DNA from: Protonemura montana
Lineage: Eukaryota; Arthropoda; Insecta; Plecoptera; Nemouridae
Length of the DNA: 64,000 bases
Direction of reading: 5' to 3'
Assembly: GCA_947568835.1 (NCBI GenBank)
Contig: OX387604.1
Span: forward strand, 7,037,860-7,101,859
Every line of letters starts with the position of its first letter. Position 1 is the first letter of the stretch. The position numbers were made by a program, and so were the translations under genes. Below the pieces are notes generated by a model, which did no database searches, was not told the origin of the DNA, and saw nothing but the letters and a program-made list of their open reading frames with translations. Shown here one piece after another: positions 10,901-22,773 of the stretch.

Positions 10901-13900
10901 ATACGCTCCGCTGTCTTCTCGTTAGTCGACGCGTGTACCGATTCTTAGACTCAAGAACAATAGAACCAGACGGGAGCCTTCGTTACTTTAGTGAAAAATT
11001 ATGCTCGATAGACATTCTGGGTCTTCGACATTTCACATTTTTGGGACTTTTTTATCATCGTTTGCCGGGCTAAAAGCCGCAGAATCGTTAAAACAGTCAA
11101 ACCTAATATTCATTTGAATTCCACAAAGTCGTGCAGGGATCAATGTATGATTTTGGCTTAGATAAACAGGCAAATTATTTTTTTTTTCTTTTTAGTTAAA
11201 ATCGATCAGCCTAAATGAGATAACTTCTTGGCAGCGACAAAAATCTCTCGTATCTCAGAAAATAAATGTTATTATGGCTTGCATAAAAATAAAGAAAATA
11301 AATACTTATGTAATTAAAACCTAATTGTAATTTTTGCCGATTCAGGTGGAGCAGGCCAAGTGAGTGGTGCAAATTTTGGATACCCTGGATTCCAAGGAAA
11401 CCCGTTCATGCAAGGCGCTCCTAACCAGCCGTTCGACTTCAACGGATTCTTCCAGCAACTGCAACAAATTCAGCAGTCAATCGGGCAGTATGCCCTCAAC
11501 CAGGCGTAAGTAACGCATGGTAAACTGCGTTAATAGATGGACGTTCCCATCGAAGTTACTCTTGTGAAAGAGCTGATATTGTATGATCAAATTATATTTA
11601 TTGCCTCGCACTGGCACGCTTAATTCGGTAACTTTTAGGTGGGGGTGATTTTTTTTCTCAATTCCTTTTTTCCGTTCATTATACCTGTATATTAGTTTCA
11701 CAGCGTGTATGAAACACATCATTGATGCATTTATTTTCGCAACCTTTTTCAATGGTCAAACAATGGACTAATACCTTACTATCTGTTACGCTTAACAAAT
11801 CAAAAGGCTCTCTTGTGTCAACAAAAAAATAGAAATGAAAATGAAAATAACTATTTGGTTAAACATAAGTTCTTGCATGGTTTCTTTCCTGCTACTATTT
11901 GGTTGAACATAAGTTCTTATATGGTTTCTTTCCTGCTACTATTTGGTTGAACATAAGTTCTTATATGGTTTCTTTTCTGCTACTGAGGTGTTTGGTGTAA
12001 ACTCATAAGCCACAGCTTATGTTTGGCTATAACCACTAGCTTTTCTCTTCTCTTGGCTTTATTTTTCGCTTTTCTGGATTTGAATATTCCAGCGCCTTTG
12101 CACAGTCTCACAGCGGGAGTGCTGGGAATTCGGGGACTTCAGGAGTCGACAATTTTGGAACCATAAGCTTCGAAGACTTGCCCTCGAACCTGCCTGCATT
12201 CATCAAGCTGAGAAACGGGACAGAGATACCAATTTCTGAATTGCTGGCTGCATTCTCCGCTTCTCGGCCTTCTTCTTCACAGCAGCATCAGTCAGCACTG
12301 ATGTCAGTTACAGATTTGGAGTGAAATCAATTGTTTCCTCCCATCATACTAAAGGGTGTCCCTTGCATTATTTCACTCTGAAAGTTTAAGAAGTTAAGAC
12401 AAGTAAATAATCACTAATACCAGAACTGTCTCGCAAAATAACAAACTCTTGCTACCAACCCCTAAACTGAAATGCCTTGCCGTGTCAAGTTTTTGTCTGT
12501 GTTTTTTTGTTATTATTATTTTTTGCTTGCCAAGTTCAAACCGAATGAATTTCTTGTCCTCTTTTAGCACAGCAATGACATTTGCCATGACCTTGAGAGC
12601 AGTGCATTACGACCAGCTAGATTCTAGCGTTGAGTAACGCTAATTTCAATATGTCTTCACGAAAAATGACCGCCAAATGACTACTTTAGAGATATAAATG
12701 GAGGATCCTTCTAGGTGCAGTCATCGTCATTTTGAGTGTTAATTTATTTCATTTTGTTTTTTCTCGCAGATTATTTGCATTTGAGACTTGTTTACGCTTA
12801 ATTAATCTGTATTAATGCAAAACTTAACGATTGATATGCACTAACGATATTTTGAGTATTCATTATTTAATTGCAGAATTTTGTTAAAAAGGATGTCCGC
12901 AAGCGTCATTAAGTATCATCCTCCGTTACCACGTGTTGTTGGCTCGTTTTCTCAGCAGAAACTTTACATTAACGATGGCCCACAGTCCTACAAACGCAAT
13001 GATACTTTTTTACAGTATCTAAGAACAAGATGAAAAACTGAAATTTATCATGATAAATGTACAACTGTCAAAAAAAAAATTGAAAAGAGTGGATGTTGAG
13101 AGTAGCGAACGAATCAAATATTTCAATTTAAGTTTAAGGAAAAAAATGCGGATACTTTTCTTGTTTTTATCCGTAATTTTCACACGAATTTTTCAATTTT
13201 GTTCACCTATATCTTAAGCCCAAAATCTAGCCACAAGACACATTAAAAAAGTACCTAGATACGATACAAGATACTCCAACTGTACCAGACACAGTATCAA
13301 GATACAATATCAAGATAAGTCACCTCAATTGGTATGAACTGCAGCTGCCATGTCTAAAATTTCAGTGCCAACAGCGGAGGAGCTGGCTACGGTCCGGGCT
13401 TCGATTCCAACGCAGGCTTCAACCAAATCAGCAACAACTTCGAGGGGGCGGCGGCTTCTGCTAGCCTGGGCCCTAACGGTTAGTTTTCATATAGATAACG
13501 ATAGTTCGCGATTTGGGGTATAAAGCGACGTTTTCACACAATTGGCTATTCATATGAACTTCAAGGTCATTCACACCTCACAAATTGCATATCAGACAGT
13601 TTTTGTTGAACTTTGATAACCCTTACAATCCTGAGATCTCCTGACAGAAGTTCTCAATTCTGCTACCTTACGTTACAGCAACAGTATCAGTATTTTTTTT
13701 ATGCGGCACGGTTTTAAATGAAACATTTTACTTTTACCCTAAACTGGTCGTGCATGTAAATAATTCCCTAATGCAACAAAATGAAACAACAAAATGAAAA
13801 GGCATTCTTATACGGTTCAGTGTGCCTGTTGAGAAATTCAGCTCAAATTCTAACCATTGTACAAGCTCTCGGTTTGGCATTAACCAACCGTTAAACTTTA

Positions 13901-14222
13901 TAGCGACTTTTCTCATAGCTGCAGTAAGCGTCCTTACCCTTATTTGTTCAGAAATGTATGGGTGACATTCTTATTTCTAGGAGGGCACGGGTCGGCCCAA
14001 CTGATTCCTGACCTTGGAAACCGTTTTGGTGGTAATGTGGGAGAGAGCGGGCAGAGCGGACAATTCCCTGCCCCTTCTGGTGGCAACTTCGGAGTTTTCA
14101 CTTCGAGCTCTGCTGGCAGCAGTGATGTGAACGGTCAACGTCATACGTTCAAGACAGCCACTTCCGGTGTGAACGACAACGGCAAGATTACGACGTTCAC
14201 TGTGCGGGACCCACCCCAGTAA
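4926..14222 (+). CDS. Secreted Gly/Ser/Gln-rich extracellular protein with alternative 3' ends
   Basis: Exons of the long form: 4926-5025, 9978-10184, 11346-11505, 13366-13478 and 13981-14222, giving 273 residues. All junctions are GT-AG and keep the frame (phases 1, 1, 2, 1). Exon 1 is a signal peptide (MSQHSRALVLLLLVALGAVMA). Next comes a basic/Gln-rich stretch, then a GSGSGFVSAGSASYAGSS segment, then a Gln-rich segment (FFQQLQQIQQSIGQYA). The C-terminus is Gly/Ser-rich with a less biased end (HTFKTATSGVNDNGKITT...). No catalytic domain is seen; a cuticle, chorion or matrix role is inferred from composition. Intron 1 is almost 5 kb. A separate terminal exon at 12093-12324 gives a shorter 232-residue form. 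Confidence 0.78.
5026..9977 (+). other. Long first intron of the secreted Gly/Ser/Gln-rich gene
   Basis: Runs from donor GTAAAT at 5026 to acceptor TTTCGCAG at 9977. It holds a degraded 5S-derived SINE (about 9275-9672) and otherwise AT-rich sequence with only short, unsupported open frames on either strand. No embedded gene is seen. Confidence 0.6.
9275..9672 (+). mobile_element. 5S-rRNA-derived SINE, degraded copy
   Basis: The 5S-like head is recognisable (GGAAGTTAAGCAACTCTGAG near 9320, TATTGGATAGGTGGGTGAC near 9352). The shared body follows, including a TAGGCTAGGCTAGGC stretch near 9570 and a CATCATCATC run. The 3' end is poorly conserved and no target duplication was found. Confidence 0.75.
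10506..10592. repeat. Short element with 13-bp inverted terminal repeats
   Basis: TGAAAACACGACT at 10506-10518 is perfectly repeated in inverted orientation at 10580-10592, 61 bp apart, inside intron 2 of the secreted Gly/Ser/Gln-rich gene. It could be a tiny MITE remnant or a chance palindrome. Confidence 0.5.
11850..11983. repeat. 44-bp tandem repeat, 3 copies
   Basis: Three nearly identical 44-bp units containing TTTGGTTGAACATAAG occur in the intron before the alternative terminal exon of the secreted Gly/Ser/Gln-rich gene. Confidence 0.85.
12093..12324 (+). CDS. Alternative terminal exon of the secreted Gly/Ser/Gln-rich gene
   Basis: The exon follows a good acceptor (TGAATATTCCAG) and accepts the same phase-2 donor at 11505 as the exon at 13366. 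Both joins give Ala-Ala at the junction. It encodes 77 codons ending in a stop at 12322-12324, with Ser-rich ends around a less biased core (ISFEDLPSNLPAFIKLRNG). No internal donor would let it join the 13366 exon in frame, so it reads as a mutually exclusive 3' end. No clear AATAAA was found after it, so its poly(A) site is unassigned. Confidence 0.6.
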
Positions 14223-14527
14223 ACATCGCTAAAATGTTCACTCCTCCAAAATCCAAATATCACAAATCCACGCTGACTCATATCTTAAAACAGATGCTTT
14301 TGAAGCTCTGGAATATCAATTGTGCTAAGCGAAAAGTCGTATGACTATAGCCATTTTCTCTATGTGCACTATTATTGGCGTCTACTTCAGAAATTCGTCA
14401 ATGATTCTCTTATGAGTGTTGCACTATGGAAATAATTTACAAAAAGCTTTTAATTACATAAAAGTTAAAATATTTATATTAAATTTGTGATGCACTTATG
14501 ATTTTTTGTATGTCTTGGTTGAAATGT

Positions 14528-14533
14528 AATAAA
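14528..14533 (+). terminator. Poly(A) signal AATAAA
   Basis: An AATAAA about 306 bp after the stop at 14220-14222 is the first such motif noticed downstream of the long form of the secreted Gly/Ser/Gln-rich gene. Confidence 0.6.
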
Positions 14534-14984
14534 ATTTGTAAAGGCATACGATTTTGTATCTTCTTCGGATTTGTTGAATCCCCAGCAAGTTCTCATCCAT
14601 CCTCAGCTATGTCTTAATATATGCTACAAACAATCCTACCAGGCATTTGTGTAACACACCCAGAAGTTTTCGGTGATTTTCTGAACTGATTTTCCTGAAT
14701 TCTGACCATTTTACATTCCACATCCTGTCAAGTATTTTAGTAAGTACACCTACAACTATTGCAGCATTTGAATACCCTTAAAAGTACACTTTGCAAATTG
14801 CAATTATTAAATTAGATTCACCTGCAATTTAGAAATGTGCGTTGAACTTTATGCTTTGAGCTAGATTGTAGAACAGTTTCTGCTCACGAAAGATATTTTA
14901 CACACTGCAATTGATAAACGAACCTCACCTCATTAATCTATGGTTCAATGTTTTTTTCTTAGCCGGGTAAGATTGATTTAATGA

Positions 14985-15397
14985 GTTGTGGGGTTTAACG
15001 ACGCAATGTTTTAATAACTGGACCTGTGGTACTGTCTTATGGCGTTGGTGAATGAATGGGTGACCACCCAATTATAATAATTATTACTATTATTATTAAT
15101 GAATGAGCCTATAAAGAAGGAGGGGAAACCCAGCGCCCGTACGTAGTCTACTCCTGTCAACGAGCACGAAGGAGACCACATGGCTTAACGTCCATTCTGA
15201 AAGACGGTATTCCTCCTCTAATCCATGCTGTCAAAAGGTTAATAAGCAAAGAGAACGAAGTTGCTGTACTAACTTTTATCTCTCTAGCCTCTCTCCCAAA
15301 CAGAACTGGTCATGTGAATGATGGACACACATCCAATATCTGACCCAGGGCGATCTAATGAGAGCTGGTTTTTCAAACAAGCCTAACCATGTGAGTC
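14985..15397 (-). mobile_element. 5S-rRNA-derived SINE
   Basis: Minus-strand copy: the 3' end (TTTAACGACGCA on the plus strand) lies near 14995 and the body follows to about 15390. The body matches the other copies (guide strings CCGAACAG-like and GACCCAGGGCGATC). The 5S-like head is shortened or diverged at the right end. Confidence 0.8.
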
Positions 15398-15667
15398 CTG
15401 CCTGTGAAGAGAGAGCTTACCTGTCAAAAAAATCTCATCGCGTTTTCTTTTAAGCTTTTTAGTGGTGCTACTTTTCAGAATAAACGCGACAAATACATTT
15501 TTGTTCCTGTAATTTTTATTATTATTATTTTTTTTTTTGCGAAAATTACTCTGTTATACGACAACGTGGGTCTAGCGAAACACATGTAATGTGTGTAACA
15601 GGGCGCAAATTTATCTTTTTGCCTTGGTTTGAAAACAAGTACGCCTATGAATAATCAATGGGCAAAG

Positions 15668-15745
15668 TTTGGGGCAGTGGCAGGTTGGGGCAGGCAGGGG
15701 CAGGGGCAGTCAGGGGCAGTCTAGGGCTGGCAGGGGCAGTGGGCA
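15668..15745. repeat. GGGGCAG-rich minisatellite
   Basis: An irregular run of GGGGCAG and GGCAGT motifs, strongly G-biased on the plus strand, within AT-rich intergenic DNA. Confidence 0.8.
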
Positions 15746-17806
15746 TTGTTTGCAAGACGCGAGGATGCATAAGTAAGGTATTGCATTTTTTATACATTTA
15801 GAGGTCACTGAGGCGGCTGGCATGAGCAATTGTGCAGCGTAATGATTTGTGAGTAATGACTCACCACTCCTGGAGCTGTCCACGATTAAGTACCTACCTA
15901 ATATCAGCTGATAAATAAAATAAAAATAATTTAAGTATGAGGGAAAAATAGAAATAATATTCTTTGCTTTGTTAAAACAGCAAACCATCACGACTTGAGT
16001 AGAGACCAAATTTTTCTCACTGGATAACTTTAAAATAGCCGAATCAAGACAGATTTAGTAAGCAAATAGACAGCAAATTATTTCGTGCTTTCGGTGAAAA
16101 TTCTACTCCAGCCATCAAATCAGGAAAATTATGAAAATCACACTGCAACCAGTTTTTAAATGTTTTTAAATCCCGTGACATTGCTTAAAACCAAACCAAT
16201 TTATGCAAGGTTTGCATAATATAGTATAACTACCTTGCCGCAATTCTACCGAGGATTTTTTTTGTTTTTGATCTGGTCTCAAAGAACAAAGCTCCTTTTA
16301 CAATGTTCTTATTAAAAAAACACACACAAAGACGTCTTGAGAAAAATACCCAACGACAGAGGAAACTAGAAAGAACAAGACGTTCAGATTCAAGGCGATT
16401 GGCATCTACTGCAATTTGGAAGTGCACTGCACCTGAACAGACTAGGGTCCATACTACGCTCTTGAAATACGTCTAAAAGTCTAACCTTCAGGCAAGGTGA
16501 GATAGGTTATATCAAATGGGAGGGGCAACGCGCCTTTTGCTAGTATCTCATGCTATGATCGACATTCGATGCATTGGAAAAATGAAGCGTGAGCGAACAG
16601 ATTCAAGCCCTAGGCGGACGGTGGTTATAATTGCACGCTTCATTTATTAGCGTGAAGATGAGATGTGATCGATTATAATCAGTAATCACGTCCTTTTGTG
16701 TTTTATCAGATGGGTTTTTCCAAGTTTTACTCGTGACCAGACTACGGCACTAACCAGTAGGGTTGAGCTGTTTTGTTGATGAATTTACGATCGAAGCATT
16801 TTCAGGCATTAAAACACAGTACTTGTGGTTATTTATCGTTTATTGCTGATTCTCTTACTTTTATGCACCTTGGGCTGTCGATTATTGGTATAACTGTCTC
16901 ATAATACAAGTGTAAAATTTCGTTATTTATCTCATTGTTTAATTACCCTCTTTTATTTCGGAATTTGTTTTTCATGTCAAGTGAAAGCTGCAGTATTTCA
17001 CTCAAATTAATACCGCGTGCCAGAAATATGTATTTTCGAATCAAAATTTGAATATTTGCATGTGTTCTTGCCCTTGGGGACGGTTACAAAATTGGCGCAG
17101 CCTGTTTTAAATGCGGATGACTTCCCGGGTGCGGGCTGAGTTGGGAAGGTGTGAGGGAAGTGAAGGATTGTCACAGATGGCAAAGTTTCAACGCCAGTCC
17201 TATAGAACATAATTTACAACTAAATCGGAGTCAAAAATGTTAAATTTTCCAGTTTTGGAAGGGGTATCATAGCATTGGTGTTGTCAGTGAGTTGGTACAA
17301 TTTACGTAGGTGTAGTAGTAGAATCGATTGCCTCAGATTTCTTCTATCGATTAACACACAACTGCCAACACTGACATCACACTTACATAGAAATGCATCG
17401 TTAATGAGCTATTACATGTAATTCTACACAAATTCATGGTCATATTAATATAGCTCTGATGAATAGCTATGCATGTGTGATTGTGTAGGTAATAAATATA
17501 TGATACAATTAATTTATATTATATTTAAGTTGTTGTGAAATTGAAAAGTCTATAAATATTCTCGAAAACACCTTCGCTTTTGTGAAGCTTTCAGAATCAG
17601 GAAGTTTCCTTTTGGTAGCTAATTGAAATCGTTCTGAAATTTGACTTTGTTGAAATTAAAACTTTCAGAGTCGATGTCTTTCTAAACATCCTGCCAAATG
17701 TGAAATGTAAGCCTTGCTTTAAAGCTTAGAACTCCTCTTTGAAGCTCTGGGTTATCTTTAGCTGTGAAATATTTTAGTCTTAGAACTGTGGCACTGTGTC
17801 CTTGTC

Positions 17807-17997
17807 CTAGAACATGGTATCTAGCTTCGAAAGATCTAAATCTGAGAACATGGTTCTCTAGCTTCGAAAGATCTAAATCTTAGAACATGGTTCTCTAGCT
17901 TCGAAAGATCTAAATCTTAGAACATGGTTCTCTAGCTTCGAAAGATCTAAATCTTAGAACATGGTTATCTAGCTTCTAGAGATCTAAATCTTAGAAC
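17807..17997. repeat. 37-bp tandem repeat, about 5 copies
   Basis: Repeats of a unit containing AGCTTCGAAAGATCTAAATC followed by TTAGAACATGG. The first and last copies are diverged and the middle copies are almost identical. Confidence 0.88.
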
Positions 17998-18581
17998 TCC
18001 AATAATTTTTTAAACTTCTTACTTTTGTGTTATAAGGACCAATGCAAAGACTGAATAACCCTCGTCTTCCAAACTACTTCTGAACAACAGAATAAATGCA
18101 GCAAAGCTTCAGTCACCAAGAGAACTCTTTATAAATTAAAATTTTTTTTAGACCATTTTTGTTTACTTACCTTATCTAAAGAGCTGCAATTCTTAAATCT
18201 CCTTCTTCTCTTGGGATAGAACACCTTACTTTGCCTAATTTTATCTAATTCATCGTTTCCTCACGATTCCAAACCATTCCAAACACATTAAAATCAAAAT
18301 TCAAAGTGTGTTTTTTTATAGCTAAACAGCTAACATAAAAGTAAGCGAGAATTAATGTAGTACAACTTTACCTTATAAAAATAAAAATCATAATAAATAA
18401 CATAACATCAAGCGTCCAAATCTTGAGAGAATTTCCAAGAAACCTACGCAACAAAGACCTGGCAACTGCTAAAGTGCAACAAAAAGACAGTCGGGCATTC
18501 GCGAGAAATAAGCATTAAGATGCAGCAGATTTCCTCCCCGATTCAAGGTCGAACTAGGCTCCTGTGGGGGGGAGAGACTGC

Positions 18582-18587
18582 TATAAG
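18582..18587 (+). promoter_or_regulatory. Putative TATA box of the glycine-rich protein gene
   Basis: TATAAG lies 45 bp upstream of the start codon at 18627, which would place transcription start near 18610 and leave a very short 5' UTR. This fits compact promoters of highly expressed structural-protein genes. Inference from position only. Confidence 0.5.
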
Positions 18588-18626
18588 ATGATCGGTCAGT
18601 CCAGACAGCTGATACATAGCCACGAC

Positions 18627-21352
18627 ATGATGGCGAATACATCCAGAGGAAGTCTCGTTCGCCTTCTGCTGGTTTTTGCCACACTTGGGGCACAACTAGG
18701 TAGGTACAAAATACTACATAACTTAGACGCTATATTATAAACGGAATTTTTGAATTATTATTCTAAAATTTTTAAATTTGTTCGGGCAACTATAAGTTCA
18801 TAAGATTTCTTTTACCGATTTCGCAACCATTGTTATAACGCATGCTCAGTTAGCCATTTCTTTTATGGAAAATAAGTATAGGGATGTGCTTTCTTTATTT
18901 TGCACTATAAACATCGTAAAAGCTTTCAGAACTGTCAACAGTAGAAGTGATATTATTTTTTTCATTGAAAAATGTGCATTTCCATTAAATTGGTGAGACG
19001 AAGGTGGGACCAATTCTATGACAATAAATTGAAAAAAGAGTATTCTCAAGATTTTGTCACAAAATGCTTTTAAAAGTATTAAAAATGAATGCTTTATACT
19101 GACTGTTTGTTTCTTATGCTGCACTTTTGAAAGCTTGAAACGCTTCTGTCAGGTATACTGTGAAATGCATACACACTTGCAGCTATTGAGACAGCTCGAA
19201 GAATCACGGGGCACAAAAGACGCTGCATGTTATACCAAAAGCAAATGAAATCAGAAATTTTTTAAAAATCGCCTAGTTTTGTTCGTATAAAATATTTTTA
19301 AAGTGTGATATTGTTGAGTGCTGATACTCTCTAAACGGTGACCCACTCATAATGTTTGCTCACTTTCAGTGATTGATTAAGAAAGCACATTTTCATACTT
19401 ATTGCGTACTCACGATTTTGTATTTTTTCCGTGGAGGACGTATCTGATATCCTCTCGATGAGTTTTATGATTGTAAGGCGGTGCGGTAGGAAAAGTATTT
19501 AAAGAGTGTTTAGCCTCAACTTCTTGTTGAAACGCAGTGGAAAAACATAATAATTAATACAAATATAGAGCAACAAACCAATGTAATATCGCCAAACAAT
19601 TGGGAGAAAATGCAGTTAACTAACGTTTCCTTTTCTTTTCAGCCTATGGTCGTCCAGGAGGGTACGGCGGCGGAGGCGGTGGTGGTGGCGGGGGCGGAGT
19701 GGTGTCTCTTAGTGAGTACACCACATAATTCGTTCAGTTAGTCGCACCATGCAAAGATATCTCGTTAACCTGTATCAAATTCGAGCTTTAAAGAACTTTC
19801 TCCAAAGCTTCGGCAAACTTTCTTACCAATTGGATAACATTCCAGTATTCCATATAACATTTGATTTAACAGGGTCGTGAAACTACTTGCAATTTATTCT
19901 GTAGGTAGCTCCAGTGCTCAATCCTCAGCGTCCGCAGGAAGTATTGGCGGAGGTGGAGGCAAGAAAGGTCTTGGCGGAGGCGGTGGATTCGGGGGCCAAG
20001 GCGGATACGGAGGCGGAGGCGGAGGCGGAGGCGGCAGGGGCATAGGAAGAGGTCATGACGGTGGCGCTTTGGGAGGAGGAGGCCATGGGGGCTCCTTGAT
20101 TGGGAGTGGAGGGGGTTATGGAGGTAGCCAAAGTGGAGCCAATAGTGTTGGCGGTGGGTTTGGAGGTGCAGGCGGGGGTGGTAACGGAGGTGGGGGTTAT
20201 GGGGGCGGCGGCCACGGGGCTGGTGGTCATGGAAGCTCTTTGGGAGGCCATGGAGGTGGAGGAGGTGGAGGGGGAGCAGGAGGATATGGAGGGAGCCAAA
20301 GTGGAGCTAGCAGCATCGGCGGCGGTCACGGCGGAGGATTAGGTGGTTCAGGAGGAGGCGGTCACGGTGGAGGATTAGGTGGTTTAGGAGGAGGCGGTCA
20401 CGGTGGCGGTGGATACGGAGGCGGAGGATTAGGAGGCGGTCACGGAGGAGGACTAGGAGGTTCAGGAGGAGGCGGTCACGGCGGAGGATTAGGCGGCGGA
20501 GGATTAGGAGGCGGTCATGGAGGAGGACTAGGAGGTTCAGGAGGAGGCGGTCACGGTGGAGGATTAGGCGGCGGTCACGGCGGAGGACTAGGAGGATCGG
20601 GAGGAGGTGGTCATGGTGGCGGTGGATATGGAGGCGGAGGATTAGGAGGAGGTCACGGTGGTGGCGGCCATGGGGGTGGAGGATCAGTGGGTGGTGGATA
20701 TGGCGGTGGCGGCGGTGGACTAGGAGGTGGACATTTGGGGAGCGGCGCACATGGGGGTGGAGGATTAGGAGGCGGCGGATACGGTGGGGGTGGACTAGGG
20801 GGTGGTAAACACGGAGGCGGTGGTTACGGAGGCGGTGGAAGCGGGTCGGGCAGCAAAAGTCAAAGCAGCGCCAGCAGTGGCAGCTTCGGAGGAGCACTTG
20901 GAAGCGGAAGTTTGGGAGGGGGACTCTCACATGGGGGCGGGAAGGGTGGCCTCTCTGGCTCATTCTCCAGCGCGAGCAGTAGTTCTTCGGCATCCAGTGG
21001 CGGTGAGTATTTTAGTTTGATTTTTTTGATAATTTAACCCATGAAAAGATGCTCAATAATCGAGATGAGACCATTCGGGCGAGACAAGGATCTGGCTGGA
21101 AAGCCGCAAGGAGACTTTCTTCTAAATCTGGTGTACGATTGGTAAAAAGTGCAACCTGTGAGATTTTAGCGAGGAAATTGTTTTTACCAAATATGCCAAA
21201 TATTTAATGGGATAGCTTCTCAGATAACGCTCAAACATAACGCACGAACATCACGCTCTTGACAGTCACAAAGAATTGAACTTGTGGAATATGATAGTAC
21301 GGAAAGTTGGCTTAATTGTATTTTTCTCTTTGTTCCAGGATATGGCCGCTAA
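18627..21352 (+). CDS. Secreted glycine-rich structural protein
   Basis: Exons: 18627-18699, 19643-19711, 19905-21002 and 21339-21352, giving 417 residues; every junction is GT-AG with phase 1. Exon 1 is a signal peptide (MMANTSRGSLVRLLLVFATL). The mature protein is almost all Gly with His, Leu, Ser and Tyr in motifs such as GGGHGGGLGGSGGG and GGGYGGGGLGGG. Two copies of YGGSQSGA-S-(V/I)GGG are present, and Ser/Ala clusters lie at both ends of the Gly-rich core (AQSSASAGS; SSASSSSSASSG). The last coding exon has only 14 bp and supplies G-Y-G-R-stop. Composition resembles arthropod glycine-rich cuticular or eggshell proteins; the role is inferred. Long antisense frames across exon 3 are shadows of the GGN codon bias. 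Confidence 0.85.
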
Positions 21353-21712
21353 GAACCAATACTAGGTCCCATATTGTTCGAATCAACATTTTTGTTGGGA
21401 ACAGAAAACAAGATTCAGTCCTGCTTCTAGCTGAGCTGAGCGACCCACGTAGGATATGGCCAGTAGCAGAGATGGCCTGCTTCATTATTTCTCTCCATCA
21501 AGAATCCTGTGAACTCTGCTCATGGCTCGTGACTCGTGGCTCGTGAGTCGTGACTTTATGAGAGAACTTGCTAGTGCTGATTACAATGTCAGTACAGTAC
21601 GAGGCCACAATATATTTTAATGTTTTTGCCACTAGATTCTTACTGAAGTTAATGCAATCTTTGAAAAAATATTTGTTTTTGTAATTTTATATGTCTCGAA
21701 ATAGAGGCAATC

Positions 21713-21718
21713 AATAAA
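21713..21718 (+). terminator. Poly(A) signal AATAAA
   Basis: AATAAA about 360 bp downstream of the stop codon of the glycine-rich protein gene. Confidence 0.5.
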
Positions 21719-22649
21719 TAATTACACACATGCCTACTTAACATGCTGTCGTCTTGAAACCAGAATTTAATCACTGGCAATTCCCAAGCTAGACCGTTCA
21801 ACCATAGGTAAATGAAAAACGAACCCTCGTTCATCTATGGACCAATCCAGTCAAATCAAACCCAATTTATTTTCCCATCTTGTTTCGCCTCAATGTCCTT
21901 CCTTTGTCAGGCAGAAATTTTCTTCTACTTGCATTCTGCACCATCGTATTTCAAGGAAGAAAATTAAAAAACGGAGTCATGTGTTGGAAAACGCGACAAA
22001 AGCTGTCTCCGAAGAGTGATCCGATGTAGACCCTGTAGGCAACCGAAGGTTATATACTAGTATCTTTGCTGTAGGCCTTTAAATGTCTCAAGCTACTTGA
22101 GCTTGACCTTGGATACTTGGCCTTGAAAATAATTGAGATGGATACAACAGCAGGGATGAACCAGTGGGCCAAGCTCCTGCTCAAATAAATATTTAAATCA
22201 ACACCTCAAAGTTTTCTCGAAGTGACTGTTGAATTATAAATTATGATATCACAACACAACTGCATTGAAATGGAAATGTGATTTCTCTAGCTATCTCAAC
22301 TATGAGCTCGAAATCAGATTTGCTTGGCAAAGCTATCCTATAAATGCCTGCTTCCCCCGGTAATTTACTAATTATTATGACTTTAGTTGTGTATCTCCGT
22401 AGATGTAATTATTAATTAAGAAATTACTTAAGTTCCAATTCTTTCTGACGCTTATAGTAAATTTAAACGATCTTGTAGGAAACTATAAATATTTCTGGAA
22501 GTATCAACCGAATCAAACTTGCAACACATCCATCCTATAACCTGTATCCAGTACTTGACTGTAGTACTAACTCCATAATTTATACGCTGTAATGTACAAA
22601 ATTACAATTGTACTTACCCATAAACCGTCAAAGGTGAAATATTTTTCTG
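21719..22649. other. Intergenic region between convergent secreted-protein genes
   Basis: About 0.9 kb between the poly(A) signal of the plus-strand glycine-rich gene and that of the minus-strand Pro/Gln-rich gene. Nothing beyond AT-rich sequence is seen. Confidence 0.5.
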
Positions 22650-22659
22650 TTTATTTATT
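22650..22659 (-). terminator. Overlapping poly(A) signals (AATAAATAAA)
   Basis: Read on the minus strand, two overlapping AATAAA motifs lie about 115 bp downstream of the stop codon of the Pro/Gln-rich secreted gene. Confidence 0.65.
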
Positions 22660-22773
22660 GAACATTAGTTAAGCAGATCAATATATAGGTAATTATCAAA
22701 GTCAAATAGATATCACCTATTTGTTTATTAAAAGCATTAAAAATTAAAAAATGAGTTTCATGTTGGTATATCT

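Larger units (their letters stand above)
14534..18581. other. Intergenic region between two secreted-protein genes
   Basis: About 4 kb without a supportable exon. It contains a minus-strand 5S-SINE (about 14985-15397), a GGGGCAG minisatellite (15668-15745) and a 37-bp tandem repeat (17807-17997); the remainder is AT-rich and featureless. Confidence 0.55.

Noticed and set aside
20307-20993. Long antisense frame (228 codons) across the glycine-rich exon
   Set aside because: It is the mirror of GGN codon bias, rich in Arg/His/Leu without a domain. The sense strand has a signal peptide and in-phase exons.
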